DNA from: Paraburkholderia sp. PGU19
Lineage (GTDB): Bacteria; Pseudomonadota; Gammaproteobacteria; Burkholderiales; Burkholderiaceae
Direction: 5' to 3'
Length of the DNA: 64,000 nt
NCBI RefSeq assembly: GCF_013426915.1
Contig: NZ_AP023179.1
Coordinates: 2,108,001 to 2,172,000, forward strand
Shown: positions 9,514-18,558 of the stretch, piece after piece
Position numbering within the stretch: the stretch's first letter is position 1
Layout of the letters: each line of letters begins with the position of its first letter
Program-made: the position numbers and the translations under genes
Notes under the pieces: model-generated
Told to the model about the DNA's origin: nothing
Databases searched by the model: none
The model's input: the letters and a program-made list of their open reading frames with translations, nothing else

Positions 9514-10647
9514 ATGCTTCGCCTCGCCCTGTCACTGCTGCTCGTCGCCCTGCTCGCCGCCTGCTCAGGCGCGCCGCAGAAGACCGTGCGCAGTTCGGGC
9601 GGATCGTATGCGTCATCGGGCGGCGCGTACCGCACCGCGCCGCCGGGCTTCCCTCGTTTCGTCGATCACAGCATCGGACGCGAGGAAATCTCGATTCAGG
9701 CGATGAGTCTCGTCGGCGTGCCGTATCGCTGGGGCGGCAATACGCCCGATAGCGGTTTCGATTGCAGCGGGCTCGTGCACTACGTCGTGCAGCGCGCAGC
9801 TTCCGTGAACCTGCCGCGTACGACGGCCGATATGAGCTCACGCGGCGATTCCATCGAACCCGACGAAATCGCGCCGGGCGATCTGATTTTTTTCAACACG
9901 ACGGGGCGGCCGCATTCGCATGTCGGGATTTATGTCGGCAAGCTGCGTTTCGTAAATGCGCCGTCGACGGGCGGCACCGTGCGGCTCGACTATCTGACCA
10001 ATCCCTACTGGGCGAAGCACTTCGACGGCATCCGCCGGGTGGCGCCTGCGTTGAACAAACCGACCACGACGCCGTTCGATGCACCGAGCTACGAGGCCGC
10101 AACCCCTGTCGCTCCGGCACCCGCCGTTGCGGCGGAAGCAGCGCCTAAACCTGTCGCGCCCGATATCGCCGGTGGCGCGTATGGTTCGTCCCGCGGCGCG
10201 TCAACCGCGTACGTGGCGCAGAGTCGTCCCCAACCCGCGCCCGTGGCGAATCAGGGTGTCGTCGCAGCAGCAGCAGCCGATCAATTCGAACCTCCGCCTC
10301 CCGGCATGAGCGCCGCGCAAATGCAGGCGCGCGCAGCGGGCGCCATATCGCCGGCGCCGGTCGCTTCACCCGTTGCCTCCACGCCCGCGGATGCCGCTTC
10401 CTCACCCTCACGCGTGTACAGCGCCACGCCGCCGCCCGCTTCCGATGCCATCGACGCCGCTGCCGATGCCTACGAACCACCGCCGCCCGCCGCCGTGGCG
10501 ACGCGTCAGGCCCACCAGGCGCAGTTCTCCGGCGAAAGCCGCGATCCGGGCGGCGTGCAGATCATGCGCGCGTCGACGGCTTCGCGCCCTATTCCCGCGC
10601 CGACGCAAACTAACGACGACCCGATCGCCGGATTCGCTAACTACTGA
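9514..10647 (+). CDS. NlpC/P60 peptidoglycan endopeptidase lipoprotein with long Pro/Ala tail
   Basis: A 377-residue protein with a lipoprotein signal ending LLAAC (lipid Cys at residue 17). The NlpC/P60 domain spans about residues 55-175, with catalytic C84 in FDCSGLV and histidine H136 in SHVGIYVG. Enzymes of this fold cut gamma-D-Glu-diamino acid bonds in peptidoglycan. The last 200 residues are Ala/Pro-rich and of low complexity, with PPPP-type blocks, unusual for the family and possibly a wall-spanning linker (inference). No strong ribosome site is visible before the ATG. Confidence 0.9.
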   Translation: MLRLALSLLLVALLAACSGAPQKTVRSSGGSYASSGGAYRTAPPGFPRFVDHSIGREEISIQAMSLVGVPYRWGGNTPDSGFDCSGLVHYVVQRAASVNLPRTTADMSSRGDSIEPDEIAPGDLIFFNTTGRPHSHVGIYVGKLRFVNAPSTGGTVRLDYLTNPYWAKHFDGIRRVAPALNKPTTTPFDAPSYEAATPVAPAPAVAAEAAPKPVAPDIAGGAYGSSRGASTAYVAQSRPQPAPVANQGVVAAAAADQFEPPPPGMSAAQMQARAAGAISPAPVASPVASTPADAASSPSRVYSATPPPASDAIDAAADAYEPPPPAAVATRQAHQAQFSGESRDPGGVQIMRASTASRPIPAPTQTNDDPIAGFANY

Positions 10648-10737
10648 TTCGGGCATTGGCCATTGACGCCCGATTCACCCGCGCCGCCGCACCTCTGCTA
10701 TCTTTTGACGATACTTCCCTAACGGCGGGTGACAACG

Positions 10738-11544
10738 ATGGATCTCGGCCTCAAAGACAAAGTGGTTCTGATAACGGGCGGCAGCAAGGGCATCGGACTC
10801 GCGTGCGCGCGGGCGTTCGCGATGGAAGGCGCGAAAGTCGCGATCGTGTCGCGCGATCCCGCCAACCTCGCCCGCGCCCGCGAGCAGCTTTCGAGCGAAG
10901 GGCTGCATGTTCACCTGACGCGCGCGGATCTGCACGAGCCGCATAGCGCCGCCGATGTCGTCGAGGAAGCGACGAGCGCCGTCGGCCCGATCGACATCCT
11001 GATCAACAGCGCGGGCGCCGCGCGCCGCTACGACCCCGAATCGCTCGACGCGGCCGCCTTCAAGGCGACGATGGAAGCCAAATACTTCCCGTATATCTAC
11101 CCGCAGCAGGAAGTGCTCAGGCGCATGGCCGAGCGCGTGAAGTCCGGCGCGGCGAAGGAACCGGGGACGATCGTCAACATCATCGGCATGGGCGGCAAGG
11201 TCGCGAGCGATATCCATATCGCGGGCGGCGCGGCCAATGCGGCGCTGATGCTCGCCACCGTCGGCCTCGCGCACTATTACGCGCGCTATGGCATCCGCAT
11301 CAACGCGATCAATCCGGGTTCGACGTTGACGGAGCGTGTCGAAGAAGCACTGCAACTGGAAGCGTCGCGCGAAGGGATCGAAACCGCCGAAGCGCAAGCG
11401 CGCGGCGAAGCGCGCGTGCCGCTCGGACGTTTCGCGAAACCGGAGGAGATAGCAGACGTTGCGCTGTTTCTGGCGAGCCGCCGCGCGAGTTATGTGACGG
11501 GCGCGATTGTCCCGATGGATGGAGGCAGCGCGCCGCTTATCTGA
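10738..11544 (+). CDS. SDR-family protein with degenerate catalytic residues
   Basis: A 268-residue short-chain dehydrogenase/reductase fold. The cofactor motif GGSKGIGLA is near residue 13 and INSAGA follows near residue 89. At the place where SDR enzymes have YxxxK, this protein reads GGAANAAL, so Tyr is Gly and Lys is Asn; the catalytic Ser region reads NIIGMGG. The C-terminal half still has the usual INAINPG and the final PMDGG. The fold seems intact but classical oxidoreductase chemistry is doubtful. The start at 10738 is preferred because GGCGGG lies 7 bases upstream. Confidence 0.85.
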   Translation: MDLGLKDKVVLITGGSKGIGLACARAFAMEGAKVAIVSRDPANLARAREQLSSEGLHVHLTRADLHEPHSAADVVEEATSAVGPIDILINSAGAARRYDPESLDAAAFKATMEAKYFPYIYPQQEVLRRMAERVKSGAAKEPGTIVNIIGMGGKVASDIHIAGGAANAALMLATVGLAHYYARYGIRINAINPGSTLTERVEEALQLEASREGIETAEAQARGEARVPLGRFAKPEEIADVALFLASRRASYVTGAIVPMDGGSAPLI

Positions 11545-11571
11545 ACGCGGCGCGCTGGTTTTAAAGCCGCT

Positions 11572-12582
11572 TTACAGGAAGCGGTGGCCGAGCCACCAGC
11601 CGGCCGCCGCGAGCACGGCGGACGCGGGAATCGTCAGCACCCACGCCCAGACGATATTGCCGGCGACGCCCCAGCGCACGGCCGACAGTTTCTGCGTCGC
11701 GCCGACGCCGACGATCGCGCCCGTGATCGTATGCGTGGTGGATACGGGAATGCCGAGGAACGATGCGATGAACAGCGTGATCGCGCCGCCCGTCTCCGCG
11801 CAAAAGCCGCCGACGGGCTTGAGCTTCGTGATCTTCTGGCCCATGGTCCGCACGATGCGCCAGCCGCCGAACAGCGTGCCGAGGCCCATCGACAGATAAC
11901 ACCCGCCGATCACCCACAGCGGCGGTGCATCGGCGGCGGCCGAGGCGTAGCCCGTCGCGATCAGCAGCATCCAGATGATGCCGATGGTCTTCTGCGCGTC
12001 GTTGCCTCCGTGGCCGAGGCTGTACAGTCCCGCCGACACCAGTTGCAGCCGCCGGAAGCGCCGGTCGACCTTGCTTGGCGGCGTGCGGAAGTAGATCCAC
12101 GACACTAGCAGCATGAAGAACGAGCCGAGCACGAAGCCGAGCAGCGGCGACACGATGATGAACGTGACCGTTTTCATCAGCCCGTCCCAGTTGAGCGCGG
12201 CCCAGCCGGATTTGGCGAGCGCCGAGCCCACCAGCCCGCCGATCAGCGCGTGGGACGAACTGGACGGAATGCCGTAGTACCAGGTGACGACGTTCCAGCC
12301 GATCGCGCCGACCAGCGCGCCGAACACGACGTAGTGATCGACGATGCCGGGGTCGATCGTGCCCTTGCCGACCGTCTGCGCGACTTTCAGGTGGAAGATG
12401 AAATAGGCGATGACGTTGAACGCGGCGGCAAACGCGACGGCCTGTTGCGGCTTCAGCACGCCTGTCGAGACGACGGTGGCGATCGAGTTCGCCGCGTCGT
12501 GGAAGCCGTTCATGAAGTCGAAAACGAGCGCGACGACCACGAGCGTCGCGACCGCCCAGATGGCGAGTTGTATCGAATGCAT
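11572..12582 (-). CDS. PiT-family inorganic phosphate transporter
   Basis: A 336-residue inner membrane protein with about ten hydrophobic segments. The PiT signature occurs twice, as FDFMNGFHDAANSIAT near the N-terminus and as GGNDAQKTIG in the second half. These carriers import phosphate (as metal phosphate) driven by the proton gradient. The start overlaps the stop of the DUF47 gene by an ATGA at 12582, which is the usual pairing of a PiT carrier with a DUF47 partner. Confidence 0.93.
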   Translation of the reverse strand: MHSIQLAIWAVATLVVVALVFDFMNGFHDAANSIATVVSTGVLKPQQAVAFAAAFNVIAYFIFHLKVAQTVGKGTIDPGIVDHYVVFGALVGAIGWNVVTWYYGIPSSSSHALIGGLVGSALAKSGWAALNWDGLMKTVTFIIVSPLLGFVLGSFFMLLVSWIYFRTPPSKVDRRFRRLQLVSAGLYSLGHGGNDAQKTIGIIWMLLIATGYASAAADAPPLWVIGGCYLSMGLGTLFGGWRIVRTMGQKITKLKPVGGFCAETGGAITLFIASFLGIPVSTTHTITGAIVGVGATQKLSAVRWGVAGNIVWAWVLTIPASAVLAAAGWWLGHRFL

Positions 12583-13208
12583 CAGGCGTTTTCCAGCACG
12601 ATGCCTTCAATGATGTTCGCCACGTCCTCACACTTGTCGGTAATCGACTCGAGCAGCTCGTAGATCGCCTTCAGCTTGATCAGCGTCTTGACGTCGTCCT
12701 CTTCGCGGAACAGCTTGGACATTGCCGAGCGCAGCACGCGGTCTGCGTCCGACTCCAGACGGTCGATGTCTTCGCATGCCTTCAGGATTTCGCGCGCCTG
12801 CTTCATGTCCGACAGCATGGCGACGGCCGCCTGCACGTGTTCGCAGGTCTTCGTGCAGATGTGCGCGAGCTGGCTCGCCTCCGACGTCACCGCCTGCACG
12901 TCGTACAGCGAAATGGCCGTGGCGACGTCCTCCATCAGGTCGAGGATGTCGTCCATCGTGGTGATCAGCTTGTGGATTTCGTCGCGGTCGAGCGGCGTGA
13001 TGAATGTCTTGTGCAGCAGATCGATGGTTTCGTGCGTGAGTTTGTCGGCCGCTTTTTCGGCCGTCTGCACGTTTTGCTTGTGGATCTCGGCGTCGCCGAG
13101 GTTGTCGATCAACAGTTCGAGTTCGTGGCTCCCCGCGACGATGTGCTTTGCGTGAGCGTTGAAGATTTCAAAAAATTTGCCCTCGGTGGGCATGAATCGA
13201 CCGAACAT
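12582..13208 (-). CDS. DUF47 (PhoU-like) partner of the phosphate transporter
   Basis: A 208-residue all-helical protein of the DUF47 family (YkaA/Pit accessory protein). It is rich in Glu/Asp and His with regular heptad-like spacing, as in PhoU bundles. It is translationally coupled to the PiT gene and is thought in the family to modulate that carrier. It is the first gene of the two-gene unit; the promoter should lie in 13209-13357. Confidence 0.92.
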   Translation of the reverse strand: MFGRFMPTEGKFFEIFNAHAKHIVAGSHELELLIDNLGDAEIHKQNVQTAEKAADKLTHETIDLLHKTFITPLDRDEIHKLITTMDDILDLMEDVATAISLYDVQAVTSEASQLAHICTKTCEHVQAAVAMLSDMKQAREILKACEDIDRLESDADRVLRSAMSKLFREEDDVKTLIKLKAIYELLESITDKCEDVANIIEGIVLENA

Positions 13209-13357
13209 TGGGGTCCCAGAAAATGGTCACGGTGGCGCTGTCATAAAACCGCAATATTGTACCGTTCCGGACCATTCCGGGTGTGGCGCGCGGCCGTGTT
13301 TTGTGCGCGTGCGCAACGGCAGGCGCAACCCGGTTCCCCCGCGCGATCAAGAGTGTG

Positions 13358-14746
13358 CTACTCGCTGCCGTAGAAATTCTGCGCGCCCGCAAAATTGTCG
13401 AACTTCGTGAATTGCCCGTGGAACGTGAGCCGAACGGGGCCGATCGGACCGTTACGCTGTTTGCCGATGATGATTTCCGCAGTGCCCTTGTCGGGGCTGT
13501 CCGGGTTGTAGACTTCGTCGCGGTAGATGAACAGGATCACGTCCGCATCCTGTTCGATTGCACCTGATTCGCGCAGATCGGACATGATCGGTCGCTTGTT
13601 CGGGCGCTGTTCGAGACCGCGGTTCAGCTGGGACAGCGCGATCACGGGCACGTCGAGTTCTTTGGCGAGACTTTTCAGCGAACGCGAGATTTCCGAGATT
13701 TCCGTCGCGCGATTTTCGCCCGACGACGAACCGCTCATCAGCTGCAAGTAGTCGATGATGATGAGGCCGAGCTTGCCGCACTGGCGCGACAGACGCCGCG
13801 CGCGCGAGCGCAGTTCCATCGGGTTCAGGCCGCCCGTTTCGTCGATGAAAAGCTGCGCCTCGCTCATTTTCTGGACGGCATGCGTGAGCTTCGGCCAGTC
13901 TTCGTCCGTCAGGCGCCCAGTCCGCATGCGGTGCTGGTCGAGCCGGCCGACAGAGCCAAGCATACGCATGGTCAGCTGCGTGCCCGGCATTTCCATCGAG
14001 AACACGGCGACTGGCAGACCGTATTCGACGGCCACGTATTCGCCGATGTTCATCGAGAACGCTGTTTTACCCATCGACGGGCGCCCCGCTACGATGATCA
14101 GTTCGCCGCCATGCATGCCCGACGTCATCCGGTCGAGGTCGACGAAGCCCGTTGGCGTGCCCGTCACGTCGCTCGGATTGGCCGTGTGGTACAGCGTGTC
14201 GATGCGCTCGACGACTTGCGTCAGCAGCGGCCCGATTTCGAGGAAGCCCTGTGTGCCGCGTGCGCCGTCCTCGGCGATCGAGAACACCTTCGATTCCGCT
14301 TCGTCGAGCAGTTGGCGGACTTCTTTACCTTGCGGGTTGAAGGCATCGGCGGAAATTTCGTCGGCGACCGACACCAGCCGGCGCAGCACCGCACGATCCC
14401 GCACGATTTCCGCATAACGCCGGATGTTCGCCGCGCTCGGCGTGTTCTGCGCGAGCGCGTTCAGGTACGCGAGTCCGCCAACCTCTTCTGCTTTGCCCGA
14501 CGTGGTCAGCGCTTCATAGACGGTCACGACGTCGGCGGGACGCGTCGACGCGATCAGCCTGCCGATGTGCTCGAAAATAAGGCGGTGGTCGTAGCGGTAG
14601 AAATCGCTTTGCGAGAGGAAGTCGGCAATGCGGTCCCATGCGGCGTTGTCGAGCAGCAGACCGCCCAGCACCGATTGCTCGGCCTCGATGGAATGGGGCG
14701 GGACTTTCAGCGACTCGATTTGAGGATCTTTCGACGGTGCGTTCAT
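13358..14746 (-). CDS. dnaB: Replicative DNA helicase DnaB
   Basis: A 462-residue protein with the N-terminal DnaB domain (PPHSIEAEQSVLGGLL) and a RecA-like C-terminal domain with Walker A AGRPSMGKTAF and Walker B LIIIDYLQLM. It unwinds DNA at the replication fork as a hexamer. It lies downstream of rplI on the same strand, but a terminator separates the two, so its own promoter is expected in the 165-bp gap. Length is typical and no intein is present. Confidence 0.97.
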   Translation of the reverse strand: MNAPSKDPQIESLKVPPHSIEAEQSVLGGLLLDNAAWDRIADFLSQSDFYRYDHRLIFEHIGRLIASTRPADVVTVYEALTTSGKAEEVGGLAYLNALAQNTPSAANIRRYAEIVRDRAVLRRLVSVADEISADAFNPQGKEVRQLLDEAESKVFSIAEDGARGTQGFLEIGPLLTQVVERIDTLYHTANPSDVTGTPTGFVDLDRMTSGMHGGELIIVAGRPSMGKTAFSMNIGEYVAVEYGLPVAVFSMEMPGTQLTMRMLGSVGRLDQHRMRTGRLTDEDWPKLTHAVQKMSEAQLFIDETGGLNPMELRSRARRLSRQCGKLGLIIIDYLQLMSGSSSGENRATEISEISRSLKSLAKELDVPVIALSQLNRGLEQRPNKRPIMSDLRESGAIEQDADVILFIYRDEVYNPDSPDKGTAEIIIGKQRNGPIGPVRLTFHGQFTKFDNFAGAQNFYGSE

Positions 14747-14832
14747 GGGGTGGAATTATCAGGCAAAGTGGGACGGCGGGATAGCATCCTGAAAATCGAA
14801 CCGCCGCAGCGACGGGAAGCCGTTGCGGACAA

Positions 14833-14871
14833 TAAAAAAGGCAGAGGCCGGTTTCCCGGCCCCTGCCCTTT
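14833..14871 (-). terminator. Terminator of the rpsF-priB-rpsR-rplI operon
   Basis: On the minus strand GGGCAGGGGCCGG, loop GAAA, CCGGCCTCTGCC is followed by a T-rich run. It starts about 40 bases after the rplI stop. Confidence 0.8.
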
Positions 14872-14910
14872 ATCGCCAGCAACGTCCCGGCGATCCTGTT
14901 TCCTGCTGGC

Positions 14911-15363
14911 TTAGACGTGCTCGCCCAGCACCGACACCGTGACGTCAACCGTGACGTCCGTGTGCAGCGAGACGTGAACCGGATGGTCGCCAACGATCTT
15001 CAGCGGGCCTTCCGGCAGACGCACTTGCGCCTTTTCAACCACGAAACCTTGCTTGCCCAGTGCTTCGGCGATGTCTGCGTTCGTCACCGAGCCGAACAGA
15101 CGGCCGTCGACGCCAGCCTTCTGAGCAATCTGGATTGTCAGGCCAGCCAGCTTTTCGCCTTGTGCCTGAGCAGCCGTCAGCTTTTCAGCTGCGACCTTTT
15201 CCAGTTCTGCGCGGCGAACTTCGAATTCAGCGATGGCTTCCTTCGTTGCGCGGCGTGCCTTCTTGTTCGGGATCAGGAAGTTACGTGCATAGCCGTCCTT
15301 GACCTTGACGATGTCGCCCAGGTTGCCGACGTTCACAACTTTTTCGAGAAGAATAATTTGCAT
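14911..15363 (-). CDS. rplI: 50S ribosomal protein L9
   Basis: A 150-residue protein with the L9 N-terminal domain ([19 protein letters not shown]) and the GYARNFLIP motif that binds 23S rRNA. A long central helix follows and then the C-terminal domain. It is the last gene of the S6-PriB-S18-L9 operon, 25 bp after rpsR. Confidence 0.98.
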   Translation of the reverse strand: MQIILLEKVVNVGNLGDIVKVKDGYARNFLIPNKKARRATKEAIAEFEVRRAELEKVAAEKLTAAQAQGEKLAGLTIQIAQKAGVDGRLFGSVTNADIAEALGKQGFVVEKAQVRLPEGPLKIVGDHPVHVSLHTDVTVDVTVSVLGEHV

Positions 15364-15388
15364 TCGGATGCTCCTTGACGTCGTCCGG

Positions 15389-15664
15389 TTAGGCCTTGTG
15401 CTGATCGGTGTACGGCATCAGCGCGAGGAAACGTGCGCGCTTGATCGCCGTGTCGAGCTGGCGTTGATAGTGGGCCTTGGTACCCGTCAGACGTGCCGGC
15501 GTGATCTTGCCGTTTTCGCCGATGAAGTCCTTCAGCGTATCGATGTCCTTGTAGTCGATCTGATCGACATTTGCAGCCGTGAAACGGCAGAACTTCTTGC
15601 GCTTGAAGAGCGGGTTTTGTTGCTGACGACGCTTGTCGAATTTCTTACCAGTCGGGCGGGGCAT
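15389..15664 (-). CDS. rpsR: 30S ribosomal protein S18
   Basis: A 91-residue basic protein with the S18 core, including [15 protein letters not shown] and the [12 protein letters not shown] region. It partners S6 on the 30S platform. The start lies 2 bp after the priB stop, which indicates coupled translation. Confidence 0.98.
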   Translation of the reverse strand: MPRPTGKKFDKRRQQQNPLFKRKKFCRFTAANVDQIDYKDIDTLKDFIGENGKITPARLTGTKAHYQRQLDTAIKRARFLALMPYTDQHKA

Positions 15665-15666
15665 GT

Positions 15667-15966
15667 TCAGTCCTTTCCAATGTCCTGCAATTCTGTGATG
15701 TGAAACACCAGAGTTCTCGCGTTGCGGCTTTTCTTCGCCAGGAAGCCGGTGAAGAGCGTTTCAACGCCCATCTCAACCCGCTCCAGCTTGCCGCTCGCCT
15801 CACCAGCCGCGACCGCCTGCATGATCAGCTCGACGGTTCGGGCAACGCCCGCTTCGACGACCTGCGTGCGGTGTTGCAACGTACAGCCTGCAATCGGAAC
15901 GCCGGCGGGGGTGTACCGCACTATTTCGCGTTCGACGACGCTCGCCGTGAGTTGCAGCCGGTTCAT
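15667..15966 (-). CDS. priB: Primosomal replication protein N
   Basis: A 99-residue single OB-fold protein related to single-stranded DNA-binding protein. PriB helps PriA reload DnaB at stalled forks, so it is notable that dnaB is the next gene after this ribosomal operon. Position between rpsF and rpsR is the standard proteobacterial order. Confidence 0.95.
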   Translation of the reverse strand: MNRLQLTASVVEREIVRYTPAGVPIAGCTLQHRTQVVEAGVARTVELIMQAVAAGEASGKLERVEMGVETLFTGFLAKKSRNARTLVFHITELQDIGKD

Positions 15967-16031
15967 CGATTCCTTTTACGGACGCTGAATGAGAGCGCGC
16001 CGCGTGACTCTGATGGCTTAATGGTTCTGCT

Positions 16032-16406
16032 TTAAGCCTGCGCTTCCGTCGGCTGCGATGCAGCCGCCTTCTTGGCTTCTTCGCGCTGCACTTCCTTCAT
16101 CATCGGCGACGGGCCGGTTTCGGCCTTCTTCATCTTGACGATGAGGTGACGCAGAACGGCGTCGTTGAACTTGAACGCGTGTTCGAGTTCGTCGAGCGTG
16201 GTCTGGTCGCATTCGATGTTCATGCAGACGTAGTGAGCCTTCGCGAGTTTCTCGATCATGTAGGCCAGTTGGCGACGGCCCCAGTCTTCGATGCGGTGGA
16301 TCTGGCCACCGTGCGACGTGATCGTGGACTTGTAACGCTCGATCATGGCGGGCACTTGCTCGCTCTGATCGGGGTGCACGATGAATACGATTTCGTAATG
16401 ACGCAT
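16032..16406 (-). CDS. rpsF: 30S ribosomal protein S6
   Basis: A 124-residue protein beginning [18 protein letters not shown], the S6 N-terminus. The start at 16406 is preceded by AAGGAG seven bases upstream; the open frame continues upstream but without a conserved start. The C-terminus carries a short charged Ala/Glu-rich tail after the [11 protein letters not shown] strand. It is the first gene of the operon. Confidence 0.98.
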   Translation of the reverse strand: MRHYEIVFIVHPDQSEQVPAMIERYKSTITSHGGQIHRIEDWGRRQLAYMIEKLAKAHYVCMNIECDQTTLDELEHAFKFNDAVLRHLIVKMKKAETGPSPMMKEVQREEAKKAAASQPTEAQA

Positions 16407-16628
16407 GTTCACTCCTTGTGCTGACTTATGGATAGAAGCCACCCGGGCGTCGGAACCGGTGTGGCAAGTGAGAAGCCGGAGAATATAACCTGAATCGGCA
16501 CTGTTTGCAAGATAAAGCAGGTGGCATCCACCAGATTCGGGCGTGTTTTCAATGATTTAGGGCGGCTGGCGGCACAAAAACACGCCGCCAGCCGCCCTTC
16601 GAATGCCATCAATAGTCTTCGGTCCCTC

Positions 16629-17578
16629 TCAACTGCCCGAATAGGGCGCCCCCGGCTCCGCGCCATGCAACCGGGCCGTCAGCGCGGCCTGCAACGCCGT
16701 CAGCGACTCGGGCGCGGCGTCCGTCACGGCCCACCACATCATCCCGTCGTCGCGCCAGCGCGCCACCGCATAGCCGTCCTGAATCAGCGGAGCGCCCGGC
16801 TTGCCCGCCACGCGGTCGTCCTCAGGGAACACGTAGACGTCGATGACGTGCTTGGCATGCCGGTACGTCAGCACGGCCACCCGCCGATGCCCCACATAGT
16901 CGAGCCGCCCGCCCGCGAGCGGGAAGCCGCTCGCGCTGAGATCCTCGACGGGCGGCGCGTAGTCGAGCTTGCCGTTGAACCACGGCTTGACCGTGTGCTG
17001 ATCCGTCGACACCACGTCGATATCGTGCCCCGACAGCTGCGCGCGCACATGACTCGCCACCAGTTCGTCGACGAGCGGCATCGGTTCCCCCGTCCGGTGC
17101 AGCGACACAGCGATGCCCGCCGCGACCAGCGCACAGAACGCGAGCGCGAGACCGCCCCGCCAGGCCGCGCCCGTGTGCCATCCGCCGCCGCTCATCGTGC
17201 CGCCCGCGCCCTCGCCCGCCAGCGGCCCGAAGCCCCGCCTTTCGGAAGCTGTGGCAGTTGCGGCAGCCGCACCCAGTCGAACCAGCCTTTACGCTGCCTC
17301 GCGCGTGGCTCCGGCCGCATTGCGCTGTCGCGCGCCGCCCCTTGCGGCGCGGCAAGCTCGGTCGGCGGCAGCGCCGCCATGATCTTCGCGCGCAGTTCAT
17401 CCGGCGCGCGATAGTAGTTGGCCGAGCGCACCGCGCCCTTCATTGCCCTTACCATCTCGCCTTCCCTCCGGCATGCCTCGCAGCTTTCGATATGCCGCTG
17501 CACGTCGCGCGATTGCGGCGGCGTGAGTTCGTGGTCCGCATTCGCATCGAGAAGCGGCCGTGCTTCGTTACAGTCCAT
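16629..17578 (-). pseudogene. Transmembrane anti-sigma factor, frame broken by one missing base near 17226-17228
   Basis: The first part (from ATG 17578, behind the strong site AGGAGGCG) is a zinc-finger anti-sigma domain: MDCNEARPLLDANADHEL, then HIESCEACRREGEM with the HxxxCxxC zinc motif. Its frame stops at 17192 after an unnatural Arg/Ala-rich run. A second frame, open to 16629, carries the membrane segment (LALAFCALVAAGIAV) and a periplasmic domain with DVVSTDQHTVKPWFNGKLDY. Reading with one extra base at the CCC of 17226-17228 joins them smoothly as GGASGPLAGEGAGG. The joined length is 316 residues. Alternatively these are two genes coupled by the ATGA at 17192-17195. Confidence 0.75.
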
Positions 17579-18404
17579 CTGGCGCCTCCTGTGCGAGTCC
17601 GCCCGGCAACGCGCCGGGAGCGTGCGGCATCCAGCCGCTTTCGGTTTTACGTGGGGTATCGGGCGATCCGCCGGGCGGCGCTCCGCCGCCGGCTTGCCCC
17701 GAACGGGACGGCCCTTCGGTCCGGGCCGATGCACGCATGGCTGGCCGCGCGCCCGGCACATCATCTGCCCCATCCGGCGCACGCTGCGTGCCGCCTCCAT
17801 CGCGCGCGCCGCCTCTCGGCCGCGCGCTCCCCTTCGATTGCAACGACGTCAATGCCGTCGCGAGCTTGCGTCGCCCTCGTGCGAGCCGCGACATCACGGT
17901 GCCGACGGGCAGATCCGCAATCGTGGCGATCTCGCGGTAGCTCAACTCTTCCAGCTCGCGCAGGATCAGCACCTCGCGATACTCGACAGGCAGCATTTCC
18001 AGCGCCTCGTGCACGAGCCGGGTGTTTTCATCGCGGATCAGCAGCGCTTCGGGGTCGGGCGAGTTACTGCTCCAGCCTTCGAACGTCTCGTCGTCGAGGT
18101 TCTCGTCGAACTCGATCGTCGCATTGACACCGCCCGAACGCCTTCGCCACTCCGTGTACCACGTGCGCCGCACGATCGCGAGCAGCCAGGGCCGCGCGGT
18201 CTCGCCGTGGAACGTGTCGAAGAAACGGTAAGCGCGCATGAACGCTTCCTGCACGACGTCGTCGGCGTCGTGTCCGTTGCCGCATAGCCAGCGCGCAAGG
18301 TTGTACGCGGCATCGAGATGCGGCAGCGCCATCTGCTGAAAGCGCAGACTGCGCGCGGCCTCGGCGCGCGCGTCGCCCCCAGCATGTTTTCCGGTCTCAT
18401 TCAC
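17568..18404 (-). CDS. ECF-type RNA polymerase sigma factor with C-terminal extension
   Basis: A 278-residue sigma-70 family member. Region 2 contains DADDVVQEAFMRAYRFF; region 4 contains LPVEYREVLILRELEELSY and the helix-turn-helix to GTVMSRLARGRRKL. The GTG start at 18404 is chosen because GGAGG lies six bases upstream; the frame is open to 18449. About 95 residues rich in Gly, Pro and Arg follow region 4, which is unusual, and the gene overlaps the anti-sigma start by 11 bp. It is divergent from the metallophosphoesterase gene, with a matching promoter motif on each side. Confidence 0.92.
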   Translation of the reverse strand: MNETGKHAGGDARAEAARSLRFQQMALPHLDAAYNLARWLCGNGHDADDVVQEAFMRAYRFFDTFHGETARPWLLAIVRRTWYTEWRRRSGGVNATIEFDENLDDETFEGWSSNSPDPEALLIRDENTRLVHEALEMLPVEYREVLILRELEELSYREIATIADLPVGTVMSRLARGRRKLATALTSLQSKGSARPRGGARDGGGTQRAPDGADDVPGARPAMRASARTEGPSRSGQAGGGAPPGGSPDTPRKTESGWMPHAPGALPGGLAQEAPDGL

Positions 18405-18439
18405 CGATCGCCTCCAGGCTTGCCCAGACTTCACGGCTG

Positions 18440-18470
18440 CAAAACCCATCTCGAATCCAGTTTATTCCCG
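18440..18470 (-). promoter_or_regulatory. Putative ECF promoter for the sigma/anti-sigma genes
   Basis: Reading leftwards: CGGGAATAAA (18470-18461), a 15-base spacer, then GTTTTG (18445-18440). The same -35-like word and spacer length occur in front of the divergent metallophosphoesterase gene, which suggests autoregulation. The start would lie about 30 bases before the GTG start codon. Confidence 0.6.
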
Positions 18471-18497
18471 GTTTCCGCGCCTGCCGTGAAAAAAAGT

Positions 18498-18528
18498 CGG
18501 GAATAAAAAGCATGGCCTCGCAGTACCG
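18498..18528 (+). promoter_or_regulatory. Putative ECF promoter for metallophosphoesterase-cupredoxin
   Basis: CGGGAATAAA at 18498-18507, then 15 bases, then GTACCG at 18523-18528. It mirrors the motif on the other strand at 18470-18440. The spacing to the ATG at 18559 allows a short leader. Confidence 0.6.
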
Positions 18529-18558
18529 CAAATGAGTTATTCACTCGCGAGGAGAATC

